A stretch of 64,000 nucleotides of DNA, taken from contig VDFB02270651.1 in NCBI GenBank assembly GCA_007258455.2, positions 489,994,711 through 490,058,710 of the forward strand, read 5' to 3'. Below, one piece after another: positions 21,501 to 34,545 of this stretch (its first letter is position 1; every line of letters starts with the position of its first letter). The DNA is from Sequoia sempervirens (lineage: Eukaryota > Streptophyta > Pinopsida > Cupressales > Cupressaceae). The notes under the pieces are model-generated. The model was given only the letters and a program-made list of their open reading frames with translations. It was not told the DNA's origin and did not search any database. Both the position numbers and the translations under genes were made by a program.

Positions 21501-24292
21501 TATTGGGATGTGATCATTGCATTCAAATATAATGACTAGAAAGATGAGGCATTTTTATTTAAAGGTGATTGTCATTACATTTCAAACCTCTTTTAGATAT
21601 TTTGTTATGCATTGCATTAGAATTCTCAGAGTTTATGATCACTCTCTTGATCATGAACTATGTCATGAGTCTCATCTCATTTTCCAATGACCACAATCAT
21701 TATAAAATTGATTTTTCTTTTGTATGGCATGAACAGCCCTTGGCATGTTTATCAATTAAACCATTTCAAAGGCTACCACTACTTCTGATTTGCAAATGTT
21801 GATGCATCATTTTATGTAATAGGTTTACTGATGCATGCCCTTAGATGATTCTATATGCCAAAATCCCCAGAACCCTTACTTGTTGAGGAACTTCACTTGG
21901 CTCCTATTAATGTGGTTTCCACCTATCCTTTATTGCTCTTTCAAAGGAAAATAGAGTAAGGCATGGACTGTCCTTGTGAACATATGATTACTCTAGCATG
22001 CTTCATGAATCTACCTCTAATAAACTGACATCTATTAAGTTGTATACCACTAGCTCATGTACTTGTTCCTATTTTGATAGTTTTCTTTGTAATAGGCTTT
22101 GCTACTTCAAGTTTTATGCATGATGATTACACTCTTTGTAGCTTGAAACTTTTAGCTCAATAAGCCTCATGACTTCTTTTTTCATTTATGCACTATAATC
22201 ATTATGACTATTGATGCATACTTGGTCCCTCCAAATGCATTGTTCCTCTTGACATTCATGAAATGGCTACTTTCTCTTAACAAGGTAATTGTCTTATCAT
22301 ACTATATCCCATTGATCATGCTCTTCATGAATCAAGATCACTGTGACTGGTATCTCTTTGAATCATCAGGGATTGAATCACATTGAAAGCACCCTATTGG
22401 TACAATACCCCTATCCTTTGTAACTATTTCATATGATTGTACATGAATATACCATGTTTTTGTACTAGTCAAGCATAGATCACTATTGTCCTTGTAACCC
22501 TGCCTCATGATTCAGGCAGCTCCTCAAGCATTTTGCTTATCCTTATCAACTCTACCATGAGAAATAATGACACAAACTCACCTACACCCCAAAAACCTTA
22601 TGAAAAGTGCACCACTCAGGTTACTAAGACATAATCATGAAGGATTTTTCCCTCCCATGAGATTGCATCCAAAAGGAATGCTCTAGTGGCATATCAAGTT
22701 TTGTACCTTCAAGTTGCTACTGTATGCGCATGATCTTCCACTACAAAACATGTTTTCACACATTGTTGCTTTCTTAGTGAGTTCTCATGCAATTATCAGG
22801 TGAATGTAAACTATTGTAGATGGCTATCTCATTTTAGTGCAATCTTGGACTTTTAGGGACTTCTATGGCGACTATGTTTTCAATTGATTGACATGTCAAG
22901 AATATGAGAGAACATCTTGTTGCATGTTTACTTCATTATAGTTTGAGCATTCAATGATTTTGTCATGTATTGAAGCCACTTTTTTTAATGCAAAGGGACC
23001 TATTGTGCTTCATAAGTACAAAATAGACTGAATATACTTACCTTTCCTTTTATTTCTGTCATATGATTCCTTACAACAACTTAGTCCATTTTGCTTGATT
23101 ACATGCTTTAACATTGCTGCCCCTTCATGAGTTGTCAGTTGGTTGACTAATTCAAAGCTTGGTGACCTGATTGAGATGAATACTAACAACAGCCTCTAGA
23201 TTGATACTCCTATCTAGAGAAATGATCTTTTGGCTCTATCCTCGACTTGATTAAAGATATTCTTGTTGTTCTCATTTCAAATTGCATGGTTATGATAGTC
23301 CCATGACTATGATGCCTTCCTACCATCTTGTAACAAGAACTTTCATTGTTATGGCAGCCATGTGGCCATCTTGCAACCCTGTCTTTGAATTTATTGTTCT
23401 TACTTCACTTTGTGAGAACCCTTGTGCTTATTGCCATTGATTTGAAGCCCTTACATAGGTTATCTTTATCATAGGAGTTGTTCTTTCCATCGAGCTCTTG
23501 GAATGTCTGTCTTTATCCTTGGGAGATTATGCATACTTACTGTCGCCATTGCTATGGCATAGGAATTGTATCTTGATCACATCATATGAGGGTTCTATTG
23601 TTGTCATGACTTCTTGTAATAAAATATTCATGATAGTCATATGTCTAATGTCAACTAGAGTTGATGTTTCTTGAATGTCTTTGCCTTTTGTACAACTTCA
23701 GATTTTTCTTTTCTTGCTATCCTATTTAACATGCTTGGAATGCTTTCAAGCTTATCATATTCTCAACTTAAAAGACAACATATAACTTCCATTCATCTCA
23801 CTTATGAGGGGAGAAAAATAGATGGCCATGTTTATTTGTCATGAAATCAATTATTCTATGTTTTGAATACTTCCCCATACTTGTCAACTTGTAAGTTACT
23901 TGATATATATGAAACTGATGTTTGGTTTTAGTTGACTGCACTCATCATTCAATGGCTCATTTTCTCCATTTTTTAATATGGTAGCTACCTCAACTGTCAT
24001 GTAGTATACATTTATCACTACTATCCTCCATGAGACCATTGTAGCATGCATTGTTGGTTGTCCTTGTCGATGAAAATGACCTTTACTTATTGCATTCCTT
24101 TTCACCAGTACACCCATGAATGAATAATATCAATCCCCTTTGCCTCATGTAGCTCTTGAAAAGGTGTTGTCCTTGTACTTGAATCATGACCTTGATTCAA
24201 CCATATTCTGTTATGTGTAATAAATATACATAGTCTTCTCATGTTTACCTTATTCGACCACCACATGTCACATATGTGGGTGACCTAATAGC
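21501..24292. other. Long non-coding stretch of LTR B
   Basis: Aligned with 7224-10013 of LTR A. No gene is supported. The occasional ORFs on either strand are not shared between the two copies. Confidence 0.5.
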
Positions 24293-24601
24293 TCACTTTC
24301 CTATGTGATGCGTGATTTCTCAATAGGGTTGAGATGAGAGGGGCTTGATGACAACTTGAAATGCTTCCTCATTATTTAATAGATGCATAATTTAACTTGT
24401 TGCATCTTTTGAATCTGATAATGAAAGTTGATCAACTGGTGTGATTCCATATTGATTTAATGCATTGATAAGAGATAAATCTCTAATCAAGTTGCTCAAT
24501 TTCATTTTCTTTGAAAGCATGCTAAGCTCTACCCTTGTGGGAGCCACATTTATGCCACATGCTGCACTTGATCTGATAATCAAACAATAATTAGGCTTGT
24601 C
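24293..24601 (-). pseudogene. Exon-like segment, LTR B copy
   Basis: Partner of 10014-10322 with the same acceptor-like GCAAATTTAG and terminal stop, but broken by two in-frame stops. It retains KLSNLIRDLSLINALNQYG and EEAFQVVIKP. The replacement-rich difference from copy A suggests drift after insertion. Confidence 0.4.
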
Positions 24602-25199
24602 CTAAATTTGCACATGAAGTAAACAGTTAGAAAATAAATGCATATGTTGAATATTTTGGTTTAATGCACTTATGGATTAGTTTATACATGCATAAGTAGG
24701 TGTGTATGCAAGGATTGAATCACTAATTTCTTAGAGATTCACTTTGACACCATGTTTTCTTCAGATACATGGTGAGCAGTGCTACAGAGCTAGGAGGGAC
24801 ACAAGTAGTTCAAGGCAGCGGCAAGGCAACTTGTAACCAATCATTCATAGGCAATGACTGGTTCCATTCTTACATGCACATTTTTTCCTTCCTTTTACTT
24901 ATTTATGTATGAATTGCTTCATATGTTCATTTGAATAAGAAAGCTATTCCCTTGGCTTGTGAGGGACATGTAAATGATTATCAATAAAATAAATTTCATT
25001 TGAATACATGATTCTCTTTCTCGTTTGTTGTAATGTACCATTGAAATAGAAAAATATAATCTGATTCATTTGACAATCACTCCATGCACATTGAAACTAG
25101 CAATTTAATTGTTTGTCTTTTAAATTTTTAAACAACTATAAAGAGCAAATGCTAAGTTACCTTATTTCAGTTGAAAGCTAAAAATTAGGTAATAGTACT

Positions 25200-26390
25200 A
25201 ATCATGACATATGTAACCTTTATCTTGGGAGGAGTAGATGGTGTATCATAAACTCCTAGCATTTGTTTCAAGGCTTCATCATCTTCAAAGTAATCTGATG
25301 ATGGTGGTAAATCCACGTCAAGAAATTTACGATGCTTCATATTGAGGATGATTTTTGGATTGCACATGATAGTATTGATGTTTAACGATGGTCTCTTTGT
25401 TGCTTGTGTAATTTTAGAAGGACAATATCCCAAACCAGTTTGTGTCTCTTGTGTGCTATGCTCTATAGGAATCTAAATTCCTTGTTCTTTCTTTCCACAT
25501 CCTTTACCACTATAGCCCAATTGTTTCACAAGTTCATAATCTCTCCCATAAATTTTTTTCATTTCTTTCAGGTTTGGTGGTTGTTGGTAGTGTATATTAT
25601 CAAAGTTTGTTTTATAAATTGTATCCTCTTTAAGAGTAGATGAGTTAGATGTTTGTGATTGTTCTTCCAAGTTCTAGGTTGGCATGACGATTGTTTCTTT
25701 TGTTTGTCATCTTCTTTTCTTGTGATTATGAATTCTCCCATAAATGAGGGTGTGAACTCCAAAGAACTCCAATCATCATCTAACAATTTTGACACATTTC
25801 CATTTCTTTCTTGTCTTCTTGTAAATTTTTTATGTTGGATGCTAGAATTAATGTGCTCAAAGGACTTGTTCCTTTTTCAACTTGTAAGCAAGTTTTAGGC
25901 TCAAGGTCCATTTCAACTTGGTATACTTTGTTTTCATAAACATATTTCATAATATGATGAAGAGTCAAAGGCACCGCATGCATCTCATGAATCCATGGTC
26001 TTCCCAAAAGAAGAGTGTATGAAAGGTCATGAGGTATGAAATGAATAGCAATTTGTAAGGTAACCTTTTTTACTATATTGGGTAAAGCACTCACACTGAG
26101 CAGTTTCCTTCCTACATTGTCAAATCCTCAAATTGATAAAGATTTAGGTTCCATCATTGATTTGTCTACTCACAACCTAACTAAGAGTTTCACACTACAC
26201 ACATTAAGGGTTGAGCCATTATCAACCATGGTTGATTTTATGCCTATTCTATTAAATTGAGAAATTATCATAAAAGGCTCATTTTTTTATCTCAATGCCA
26301 AAGGGGTAGCTCATGTTGGTAGAAGGTTATATCTACATTAACTGTATTCATTCCTTGTATGAGAGTTTCCACTATAGACACTCAAATTTG
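25200..26390 (-). pseudogene. gypsy-1 protease and linker remnant
   Basis: On the minus strand the retropepsin reads STMVDNGSTLNVCSVKLL (about 26230-26175; the usual DTG or DGG is DNG). It continues past stops to SALPNI, YTLLLGRPWIHEM and KYVYENKVYQV (26094-25800). A linker follows with the G-patch-like YELVKQLGYSGKGCGKKEQG (about 25540-25480). The last part (25433-25200, MGYCPSKITQATKRP..) runs into the giant element at 25199 in the same frame as the RT half at 2436. To the right of 26390 the homology stops with no gag. Confidence 0.85.
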
Positions 26391-28889
26391 TCCTCACAAT
26401 CGTAATGATATTCATCTATTGATTAAATAGATATTATTATTTACTTAATCAATTCATTCAATACTTTCTTCTATTCATCCATTTCATCAAATCATTGAAC
26501 CATCTCATGCTCATTCAATATCCATTGCATTAGCGTTCATGTCCATTTTCACTATCGTTCATACCCATTTGCATAATAAATCATAATCATTTATAATCCA
26601 TTTGCGTAATAATTCATAAACATCATTTCCATATTAAATAAATTATCATTATCATCCATAATTGTTTCATATTCATCTCCATTAATAAATCAATTATCAT
26701 AGTCATTGATTATTATTTCATAATAAACTAATTATCATAACTTGCATATTAATCATATCATTTGCATAAATTGTTCATGAAATATTGAATTTTAGTAAAG
26801 CATCTTTAAATCATTTTATTCATGTTTAATCATTTAGGTACATTTTAATCTAATATACCTTTATCACTTTCATTCTCATGCATAACATTTAACCCAATAA
26901 TGTGGGATAATGGAATTTCCTTCTCTCACATCTTTAATCCCACATTTTATCTTCAACCCCTCTCCATCCTCAAGGAAATCCTATTTAAAATGGGATTTCC
27001 CTCTCATTTTGGCTCTCACAATTTTTTCTCACAAATTTACATAGTCATATCATCTTTGTATCTTGATTGCATTTCTCATTCACCATAGCCTCTTTATTGC
27101 ATTTTGTGCTCATAAATTCTAAAATAAAATGCATAAACAAAGATATTGGTGATAGGAAGACAATGGAGATTGATTTCTTTTAAAGGCATTATTTTGTTTT
27201 TGTAGTTTAGATTTACATTTCTAGTTTTGATTTTAATTAGAATGGCTCTATTGATGTGGGTTGAAATGGTGGTTCTTACTCCATAGAACCATGCATTTTT
27301 ATGGCTCTACATCCACATCATTTGCATTTGTGCCAATAGGAACCACTACTTGTTGTAAGGTTATTTGAAGCATACTGTGATATTTTTGTGAATTTTGAAT
27401 TAAGTCACATAGGGATATCTTTATAGGAGTATTTTTATGCCAAAATATGATCTTTTATGTGCATTCAAGTCAATATTGGGAAGCTTTGGATGTCTTTTTT
27501 TCCATTACTAACTTGCGCGATACAAAATGGATCTCATGTTCACATCTTCGATTTTGATATCACCCATCAATCTCCTTGTGAGATGGCATTTTGGATGACT
27601 CAGATTGAGTCAATAGGGTTCAAATTTCTATCACCATTTTAAAGTATTATTTTATTCCCACAGGGCTACCAAGGAATGGCTAGGATCAAATCCTTCAATC
27701 TAATAGCTAGCAAATGTGCACATGCATAAAAGTTAGTTTTAAAGTAGGGGACCCAACTAGGTCGATGGCACAAAGAACCTTAAGATTGATGACTTAAGAC
27801 TTAATTCATTGTTCATTTAGGAAATATTTTTGTCTGACTTAGGAAGATTAAATTAATGGTAATGTTGGATGACTGACAAACCTAGACCAAGGGGAACAAC
27901 TAGGATCAAATCCTTAGATCCAACCATCATAAAATCTTAACCATTGATTTGAACACCTTTAGTCATCAATTCCTTCGAGCAATGGTAGGGCCCACCAAAA
28001 GGGTGTCTAGGTGTCACTTGCCTGCTATCCCACCAACTCCTTAATTGGATTAATTTAATCTCATGAGATGGAGGGGAACCAATGGAAAGTAGTTAATAGG
28101 GTGTTCCAAACATAACAAAGGATTTTAATAATCACGTGCACTTATTACATGACTTAAAATGGTTTTCCTGCCTAGGTTTATAACATGAACAATATTGAGC
28201 AAATATTAAAACCCAAAATTATGGAAATAACAATAATTAAAGCATTTTATGACCCACATAAGACAAGGAAATATTTATAAGGATTCTATGGGTAGCAACT
28301 AGGAACACTAGAATCAAGGGGTCATTGAGTAAACAGGTGCAAAGGCATAAGATTTGACTTAAGATACTGGGAATGAGTACAACTCGGTGAACTTCAAATT
28401 AGATTATTAGAATGTAGGTAAAAGGAAAGACACTATAATATTTTTAAGTTTTAATATAATATTGACCTATCTTGCTCTACAATATTGTATTCACTATCAA
28501 CTAACTCAAAATAGTCAACGGTTATTTATAGGTTATGGATGTTGAACTGTTAGCTTCTATTCAAGGAATTGATTAATATTCGTTTCATTTATTTATCAAA
28601 TAATGTGTGAATGGAAATGCAATAGGAATTTATAATTAGTGTGATAAGTGTTATTCTTTAAAAATGATGCATAATCACATATCAAATTCAATACCATGGG
28701 ATACAATATAAAATATCATCATCTTCAATTTGGAATATGATTCATGAAGTACAATATAAAATAAAATATCATGAAGTGCAATGATTCATAATTTCATGGA
28801 ATACAATAGAAAAAATCTTCAACTACAAGTTTGGAACAATGGAAACCGATTCATGAAGTGCAATCAACAAGTTTGAAATATTTTGATAT
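26391..28889. other. AT-rich intergenic stretch, no gene seen
   Basis: 26430-26790 is low-complexity ATTCAT/CATAAT-rich. At 27250-27320 short inverted repeats occur (TGATGTGG with CCACATCA; TGGTTC with GAACCA). At 28690-28870 the phrase ATTCATGAAGT-CAAT recurs in a loose array. Nothing here looks coding. Confidence 0.5.
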
Positions 28890-30740
28890 CGTACCATGCA
28901 ATATTTCGCTCTGACCTAAGTTTTTCTAAACCTTTGTTATTGATCTTGTTTCAAAGGCCTTCTCCATGCCCATAGAATCATATTGGTCCCTCATAGCGAT
29001 TGAAAAATTCTTACATTGTTGTCTAAGATTAGATTCATTTAAAATTCCTTCTAGTTTTTGCTCATTGTATGTTACACTTTTCAAAAATTGTTTGATCAAG
29101 ATTTTTACTTGATCATGAAAATATTTTGGATTATCTCAATTTACCCAAAATTGAGGATCACAATACCCATGGCTTCAAGTATTTCATATCAAGGAAATAT
29201 TTCATGAATCTCTGAGGAAATAGATTTTGCAATTTCCTTCAAATTATCACTAATATACTTAACAATGCCATTTAAATCTTCCTCATTAACAACTACTTCT
29301 CTTCTAGAGCACTTGGTTGTCTTACAATGGTACATTGGTATCTCATATCCACATACATATATAAAAAAGTGTCACTTGTATTAAACTATAAATAATTATC
29401 AGGATTATTCAAATTAGTAATTTTCTACCTCATGAAATAATTTGGGCTTTCTTGTGTTAGATCTAGATATAGATGATCAAGGGCCAAGCATGTATGTTTA
29501 CATAGTTTGGCATATTCATAAATATACATATTTTTTTCTTGGGATTTCTTCAAAATATTTTTCATTACATTAAACATGGGGAGAAGACAAATTCAAGAGT
29601 GTCTCTATATTTCTTAACCTATGTATGAGGTCAAGAGCTTTGTCTACTGTGTTGTGATGCTCATACGTTACTCCAATCAAGGATTGATATTCTGAAAGAA
29701 ATCGTTGTGCTAGTCCATGCAAGGAGATCCATCTGGTATCGACATCCTTAAGAATCTTGTTTTTGGTGTTATTCCCTCAACAAAATTTTGAAATTCTGCA
29801 AAACATTTGGGACTTTAGTGAAAGTATGCCTAAATCTCGCAGACTATATTTTCAACTTTTGATACTATACGAAACTTGCTTACAATTTTGAATGTTGAAT
29901 TCATTATGTGATCCATGCAGTGAATGCCAAGCATTTATGGTGCACAAGTAGTTTGAAACTTTTTGCAAATAACGCTCCTTTTACCTTGCATTATTGTAGC
30001 TCCATCAGCTCCTACACACACCAACTTTTTGGAAATTGTCAACTCATCCATACCTGCAATTTCATTCAAATATTTCTTGACTAGTTCAAATAGATTTTGT
30101 GATGTTTAATTTTCCTTCATTTTATGAACATGGAGAATATGAGCTTGGCGAACATATTGTTCTATAGTATACAAATGCATACAAACGTATGAAGTATTTT
30201 CTACCACAGTAACTTCATCTAAAGATAATGTAATGAAGTTTGAATTTTTTACTTTCTCCTTTAAATCTTCCTTTTCCACTATAGCAAGACAATTTTCTCA
30301 TTCCCACCCAACATTTACAAGCCAATGTGAGAAGGGAAACTAAGGAACACCCAAAAAAGATAATAAATTAGAATATTTTGGGTAGTCTATCATAGGACAT
30401 CCTCTGGACAAAATATGAAAAACAACACTCATCTTAACAGTTTTTGAAAAAATTGCTCCTTCAATTGCTTTTCCAAATTAAGCCTCAAGTGTACCTTGAC
30501 ATGTAGCAATATTTAACATTATTTTCTTAAAATCTCTTCATATTCCACAACATACTTAACATGAAGACAATCTTCCTTTTATTTTCATCATACGAGTGAT
30601 TGTTCCTTTCTGTCTATGATTTGTTTTTCATTAAATTTATCGATATGCTTTACTATAGTGCCAAGCTTTAGCTACAACTTCTTGTCTCTTCTACATTTTT
30701 GGCTTTTTCTTACTTCAAAATTGAGAACCTCAAAACTAAA
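28890..30740 (-). pseudogene. hAT-like transposase pseudogene (DUF4371/ZNF862-like type)
   Basis: Minus-strand frames give FGKAIEGAIFSKTVKMSV and SRGCPMIDYPKY (about 30490-30370). NSNFITLSLDEVTVVENTSY follows (about 30240), placing the first catalytic Asp. Then come LVCVGADGATIMQGKRS (about 30030), the second conserved Asp, with GIHCMDHIMN and FKIVSKF, KDVDTRWISLHGLAQRFL (about 29740) and HRLRNIETLL. A C-terminal dimerisation-like part ends SITKVWKNLG (near 28900). Order and motifs match the hAT superfamily group that resembles ZNF862 proteins. Several stops and frameshifts make it inactive. No terminal inverted repeats were found. Confidence 0.82.
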
Positions 30741-32639
30741 CAAGATGTGTAAGAATAAATGATAGCTTTGATTGTATTTATATCAATCCATATTAGGAAA
30801 ATTACATGCGATTTTGAAATGGTATATTAAAAATTTGGTGAATCCCACGTGCTTATACAATGATACATTGTAATTTTCAAGGCAAAATGTGTCCTCAAAT
30901 GTAATTATTTTTTAATATTATAGGAAAAATAGGTCCTCTTAAGCAACTATTTATAAATTTTAATTTGAGAAATGGATCGTCACAAGCAACTATTTGTAAT
31001 TTTTAATTGGAGAAATGGGTCCTAATACAATGTTTTTTAATAATATTGGAAAATATATAGGCGCTATATTACATTCTTCCAAGATTCTAGGAAAAAATAT
31101 TAATTAGTCTATTTGAAATGTGTAGTTTGTTATGGTGAATTTTTTTCTTAAACATGCCTCATAAAAAAAACCATTAGTGAATGGACATGCATTAGACCGA
31201 TAATTCATAAAATTTGGGTGATTTGGAGACCATTTTGGGTGCTATTAATTCACCAATTTTGACTTGGTCGATTTCTAGAATTCATCAATTGGTGAAGATG
31301 TGCCACTAAATTTTTCCTCAGGTGTCATTTAGTGATCTTGTAAACAAGATGACAACTTTGATAACTTTGTAATCTTGACAACTTTTTCCAATGTTTCTTC
31401 AACCTAAATATGTGAATCACACACTAAAGAGAGGGGAAAATAGTGTTTTTTTAGTGGATAGGGGCTTTCCTTGGTCAAACCCCATTTTAGTAATGAAACC
31501 TTGAAATGAAATCTAATGAAATGGAGGAATGATAAATGAACAAATATTCAATGTTATAACTCACCAAACCCTTGAATAAGAGGTTGTAAACATTTATGAG
31601 ATGGATAACAATGAATGTGGGTCTTGACTCTTGCTTGAATCATAAAACCCTACAAAACAAATGTTAGCTCAAAAACCAACATGATGCATGGGTATGTGCA
31701 GGATCATGATGGGCCAAAAAGTGGCGATATGATGGGTATGTGTAGGGTATGTGGATGATGACTTTTTTTTACCCAAAATTGATGAAATGAAAAGGGTTTT
31801 TAAAGAAAATTCCCAACTTTCCAAAAATATAAATTGTGCTTTACTTTGAATTTAATAAATAATTATTATTTTCTTTCTATTTGAATTATGACTAAAGTCT
31901 TGATTGATAGGATGATTGAAAAAAATCTATAGCTTTCAAATGGTATCACATTCTATGCTTCGCATACAATAGGATTTCTTTTTTTTTTTTGCCACTTAAG
32001 GGCCTATTTTTTCCATGATGATCTTGCACATACTCGCGTGATGACTTTAACATGATGCTTGATACTTGAATAATGCTCCAAAATTATTGATAAATACTCT
32101 TGAATGGTCTTGTAGAGTCTTGTAATCACATTTATTCTCTCGTGAACTCAAATTTTCTCTAAGGAATTCTCTCATGAAATTCTTAGGTGGAAACGAGTGA
32201 AATAACCTTGTATTTATACTTGTTTATCTCAAATTTCTTGAAATTACAACACTACAAGCCGACATCCGATCTAGGAGAATAAAACCCCACCAAGAATTCA
32301 AATCTAAATTAGTTCTAGGCTAAGTAGGACTCATACATCAATTGTGTCGTATTATTCCCATTATGATAATTTTGGGACACATATTTTGATAAATGCTTAG
32401 TTTAATTTGAAATCTAGATCGGGGCCCTGAAACTTAGGTGGGACCCATATGTCCAAGGTGGTAGATGAGTCCCAAATCACTCAATCTAGGCCATACAATC
32501 CAAAAACACATGAATTATGATTGGGTTTTAGTAAATGTTGAGATTAATATCAGAAAGATGCATTAATTAAGGCTTATGGATGAAAAATAAGGCTAGTTAA
32601 AGCATAAAGAAACCCAATTCATCAGTAAAAACCCTAGAT
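30741..32639. other. Intergenic stretch with a short 45-bp repeat
   Basis: At 30924-31040, about 2.5 copies of a 45-bp unit (GGTCCT..AAGCAACTATTT..TTTGAGAAA) are tandem. The rest is AT-rich and I see no gene. Confidence 0.5.
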
Positions 32640-34430
32640 TAGTGTGAAAGTGTAAAGGTACACTTTACAACACCCTAAACTAGGTCCATTTAGTTTAGAA
32701 GGTCCCAAGACCTAATGTTGTTAAAAGGTGTAGGACAATTGAGAGGAAGGTGAATTAGTTGTCACTAGATTCAATCACAAAACTTTAAACACTTATTAAC
32801 TTCACAACCACACTATTATGTTATTAAGTACGAACATGAAATATAGATAAAAGAAAGTAAAATCAACATAATGAACACTATATTTACGTGGAAAACCCAA
32901 TAAGAGAAAAACCATGGTGAGGATTAACTCACAATATAAAGTAATAGCAAACTGAATACAAGGGGCTCACTGCCAAAGGGCTCACTGACCAAAATAGGAT
33001 TCACTATCCAAATAGAAAGGCTCACTGCCTATAAAAAGGACTCATTTTCCAATAGGGAGGCTCAAGGCCTACAAATACAAAAGGTAACAGAAAGATCCAC
33101 CATAGCAATTTACACATATCTGCAGCCTTGATCAGAAGATTACAAAATCCTTCAACTCACTGCTTTAGGAATCTACCACAATGAAGTAATGCTACCTCAA
33201 CTCACTTTCACACAACTCTAATCTTCACTTATGGCTTCCTTTGTTACTTTTCTATCATCCAAACCTTTGCATCTCAACTTTCATTTATACCATCTTTAAC
33301 CTTATAAACCTAAAGTAGCATCTCAAATCAACCACACACTTCCTTAATTAAATTTTAAATTCTTCACATGAAGTATGAACACCAAGTCAACCAAACCTAA
33401 TGAAAATACAAATGAACATTGAAGTACACACTTTAAAATAAGAAGATAACATGAAAATGATGTAACATGCTCCATCATGCATGAGAGCACTGTTGGTGAT
33501 CTTTTACTACAATTATGTAACTAGGTTTGTCTTCTAATCTACCTATGGAAATGCCAATTCCAATTAGGGGCAGCTCGAAGGACCTGAACCAACTAACGAG
33601 GAATTTAAAATTCCTCCTACATTTCAAGCTCTGCAAGACCCAAGAGGGTCATCCCTTAATGTGTGTATAACCTGTACACCAATATCATAAACAACATTAA
33701 CAATAACAAATGATCTTACTTAATAGCTCAACATAATAGGATAATATTGAAATAAATTGGTTTTTTATTAGTAATATCAACTATTTGGAGCATGAGATAA
33801 TTACAACACAATCCATAATATAATTTGTCATTAATTTGCAATTTGTAACAAGCTCTAGGCAAAGAAAAATAAATAATGAATTATACGAATGAGTACAATT
33901 TAGATTAGTGCCATATATCCATTGTGGAGTCAATTTCACAAGCATATAAAGGTATATGACAAATTTAATACATAACATATGAAATCCTTGACAACATTGC
34001 ATTACAATCTCATCAGTGTGTATTCTAACCCAATACTACTTACCAAATCCCTATACAAAACATACCCACCTATAATCCCATTCAAGAATTTTAATTAATT
34101 CCTTTAATTAAAGCTAAAATAAGGATCATACACACCACAATAGTGAGATGAATGAAAAAACCCTTAGTTATTTTATTGAAAGTTTAGATATGCATGTATA
34201 ATGGAGAGACACGAGCCTGAATTTATCATTTCAACTCAAATGCTAGTACTATTATACAACATTAAATCCTCATGAATCCAAAACCTATTACAAGGTGACC
34301 CAAAACCTAAATTGTATTTTCTCTAAAAATCATTTGCCTTTACAATGTGCTCTGCAACTTCACCTAGACTCGACGAAATTTTTTCTAACTTGCTAACCCA
34401 TACTTCTAGCCTTGAAATCCTTCTTATAGA
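32640..34430. other. Intergenic stretch, probable decayed repeat
   Basis: Near 32650 the TGTAAAG-GTACA-CTTTACA hairpin occurs. The phrase ACGTGGAAAACCC..GAGAAAAACCA (32888-32916) resembles a motif common in plant repeats. No coding frame is supported. Confidence 0.4.
32957..33075 (+). repeat. Degenerate 18-22 bp minisatellite
   Basis: About six tandem variants of a GGCTCACTGCC core (GGGGCTCACTGCC, GGGCTCACTGACC, GATTCACTATCC, AGGCTCACTGCC, GGACTCATTTTCC, AGGCTCAAGGCC), joined by A/T-rich spacers such as AAATAGAAA. Confidence 0.75.
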
Positions 34431-34464
34431 GAATGAAGGAGCAAACAAGCATCAAGCCAGAAAG

Positions 34465-34545
34465 TACACTTGTCACCAGTCAAATGAAGCACCTGGCTAG
34501 GGAGTACCTATGTCACCATCTGAATGAAACACCTGGTGATATTCA
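34465..34545 (+). repeat. Two-copy 39-bp tandem repeat
   Basis: CTTGTCACCAGTCAAATGAA and CTATGTCACCATCTGAATGA, each followed by an ACCTGG-containing tail, start about 39 bases apart. Confidence 0.6.

Larger units (their letters stand above)
2442..25194 (-). mobile_element. Giant-LTR non-autonomous retroelement (about 18 kb without later insertions)
   Basis: Two direct repeats (2442-10922 and 13647-25194) flank a 2.7 kb interior (10923-13646). Once later insertions are subtracted, each repeat is about 6.8 kb. LTR hallmarks seen: TG start (2442) and CA end (10922) on the left copy, a near-matching 5-bp target duplication, a primer-binding-site-like TGGCATGCCCGGTGGGAC four bases inside the right copy, and exact interruption of an older reading frame. 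The right copy has lost its terminal TG and CA by point changes. The interior holds one degenerate ORF and no RT or integrase. This resembles the LARD class (large LTRs, little coding), but the LTRs are unusually long. A segmental duplication is the alternative and explains the target duplication and frame restoration less well. Confidence 0.75.
13647..25194 (-). repeat. LTR B (5' LTR) of the giant element, split by a copia insertion
   Basis: Homologous to LTR A, with pieces 13647-14209 and 18939-25194. After removing the copia element and one target duplication it is about 6.8 kb. The ends are eroded: plus strand TATTCA.. at the left and ..GTAATA at the right, where LTR A has TGTTGG and GTAACA. 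It lacks the 1.7 kb solo LTR of copy A. Confidence 0.72.
582..26390 (-). mobile_element. gypsy-1: old Ty3/gypsy element split by a 22.7 kb insertion
   Basis: On the minus strand the order is protease and spacer (26390-25200), then RT (2436-1480), then integrase (1467-690), which is Ty3/gypsy order. The gap 2442-25199 is filled by a giant LTR element plus one copy of a 5-bp target duplication (GTATT on the left, GTACT on the right). When these are removed, the frame ending at 25195 continues without a shift into 2436 and stays open for about 45 codons before the first stop. RNase H appears deleted between RT and integrase. No gag is visible to the right of 26390. Stops are common, so the element is dead. 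Confidence 0.8.

Noticed and set aside
2442..25194. Reading the two long repeats as an ordinary segmental duplication
   Set aside because: A duplication would not explain the PBS at the repeat edge, the TG/CA ends, the 5-bp target duplication and the in-frame rejoining of gypsy-1. Kept as the main alternative because no polypurine tract was found.
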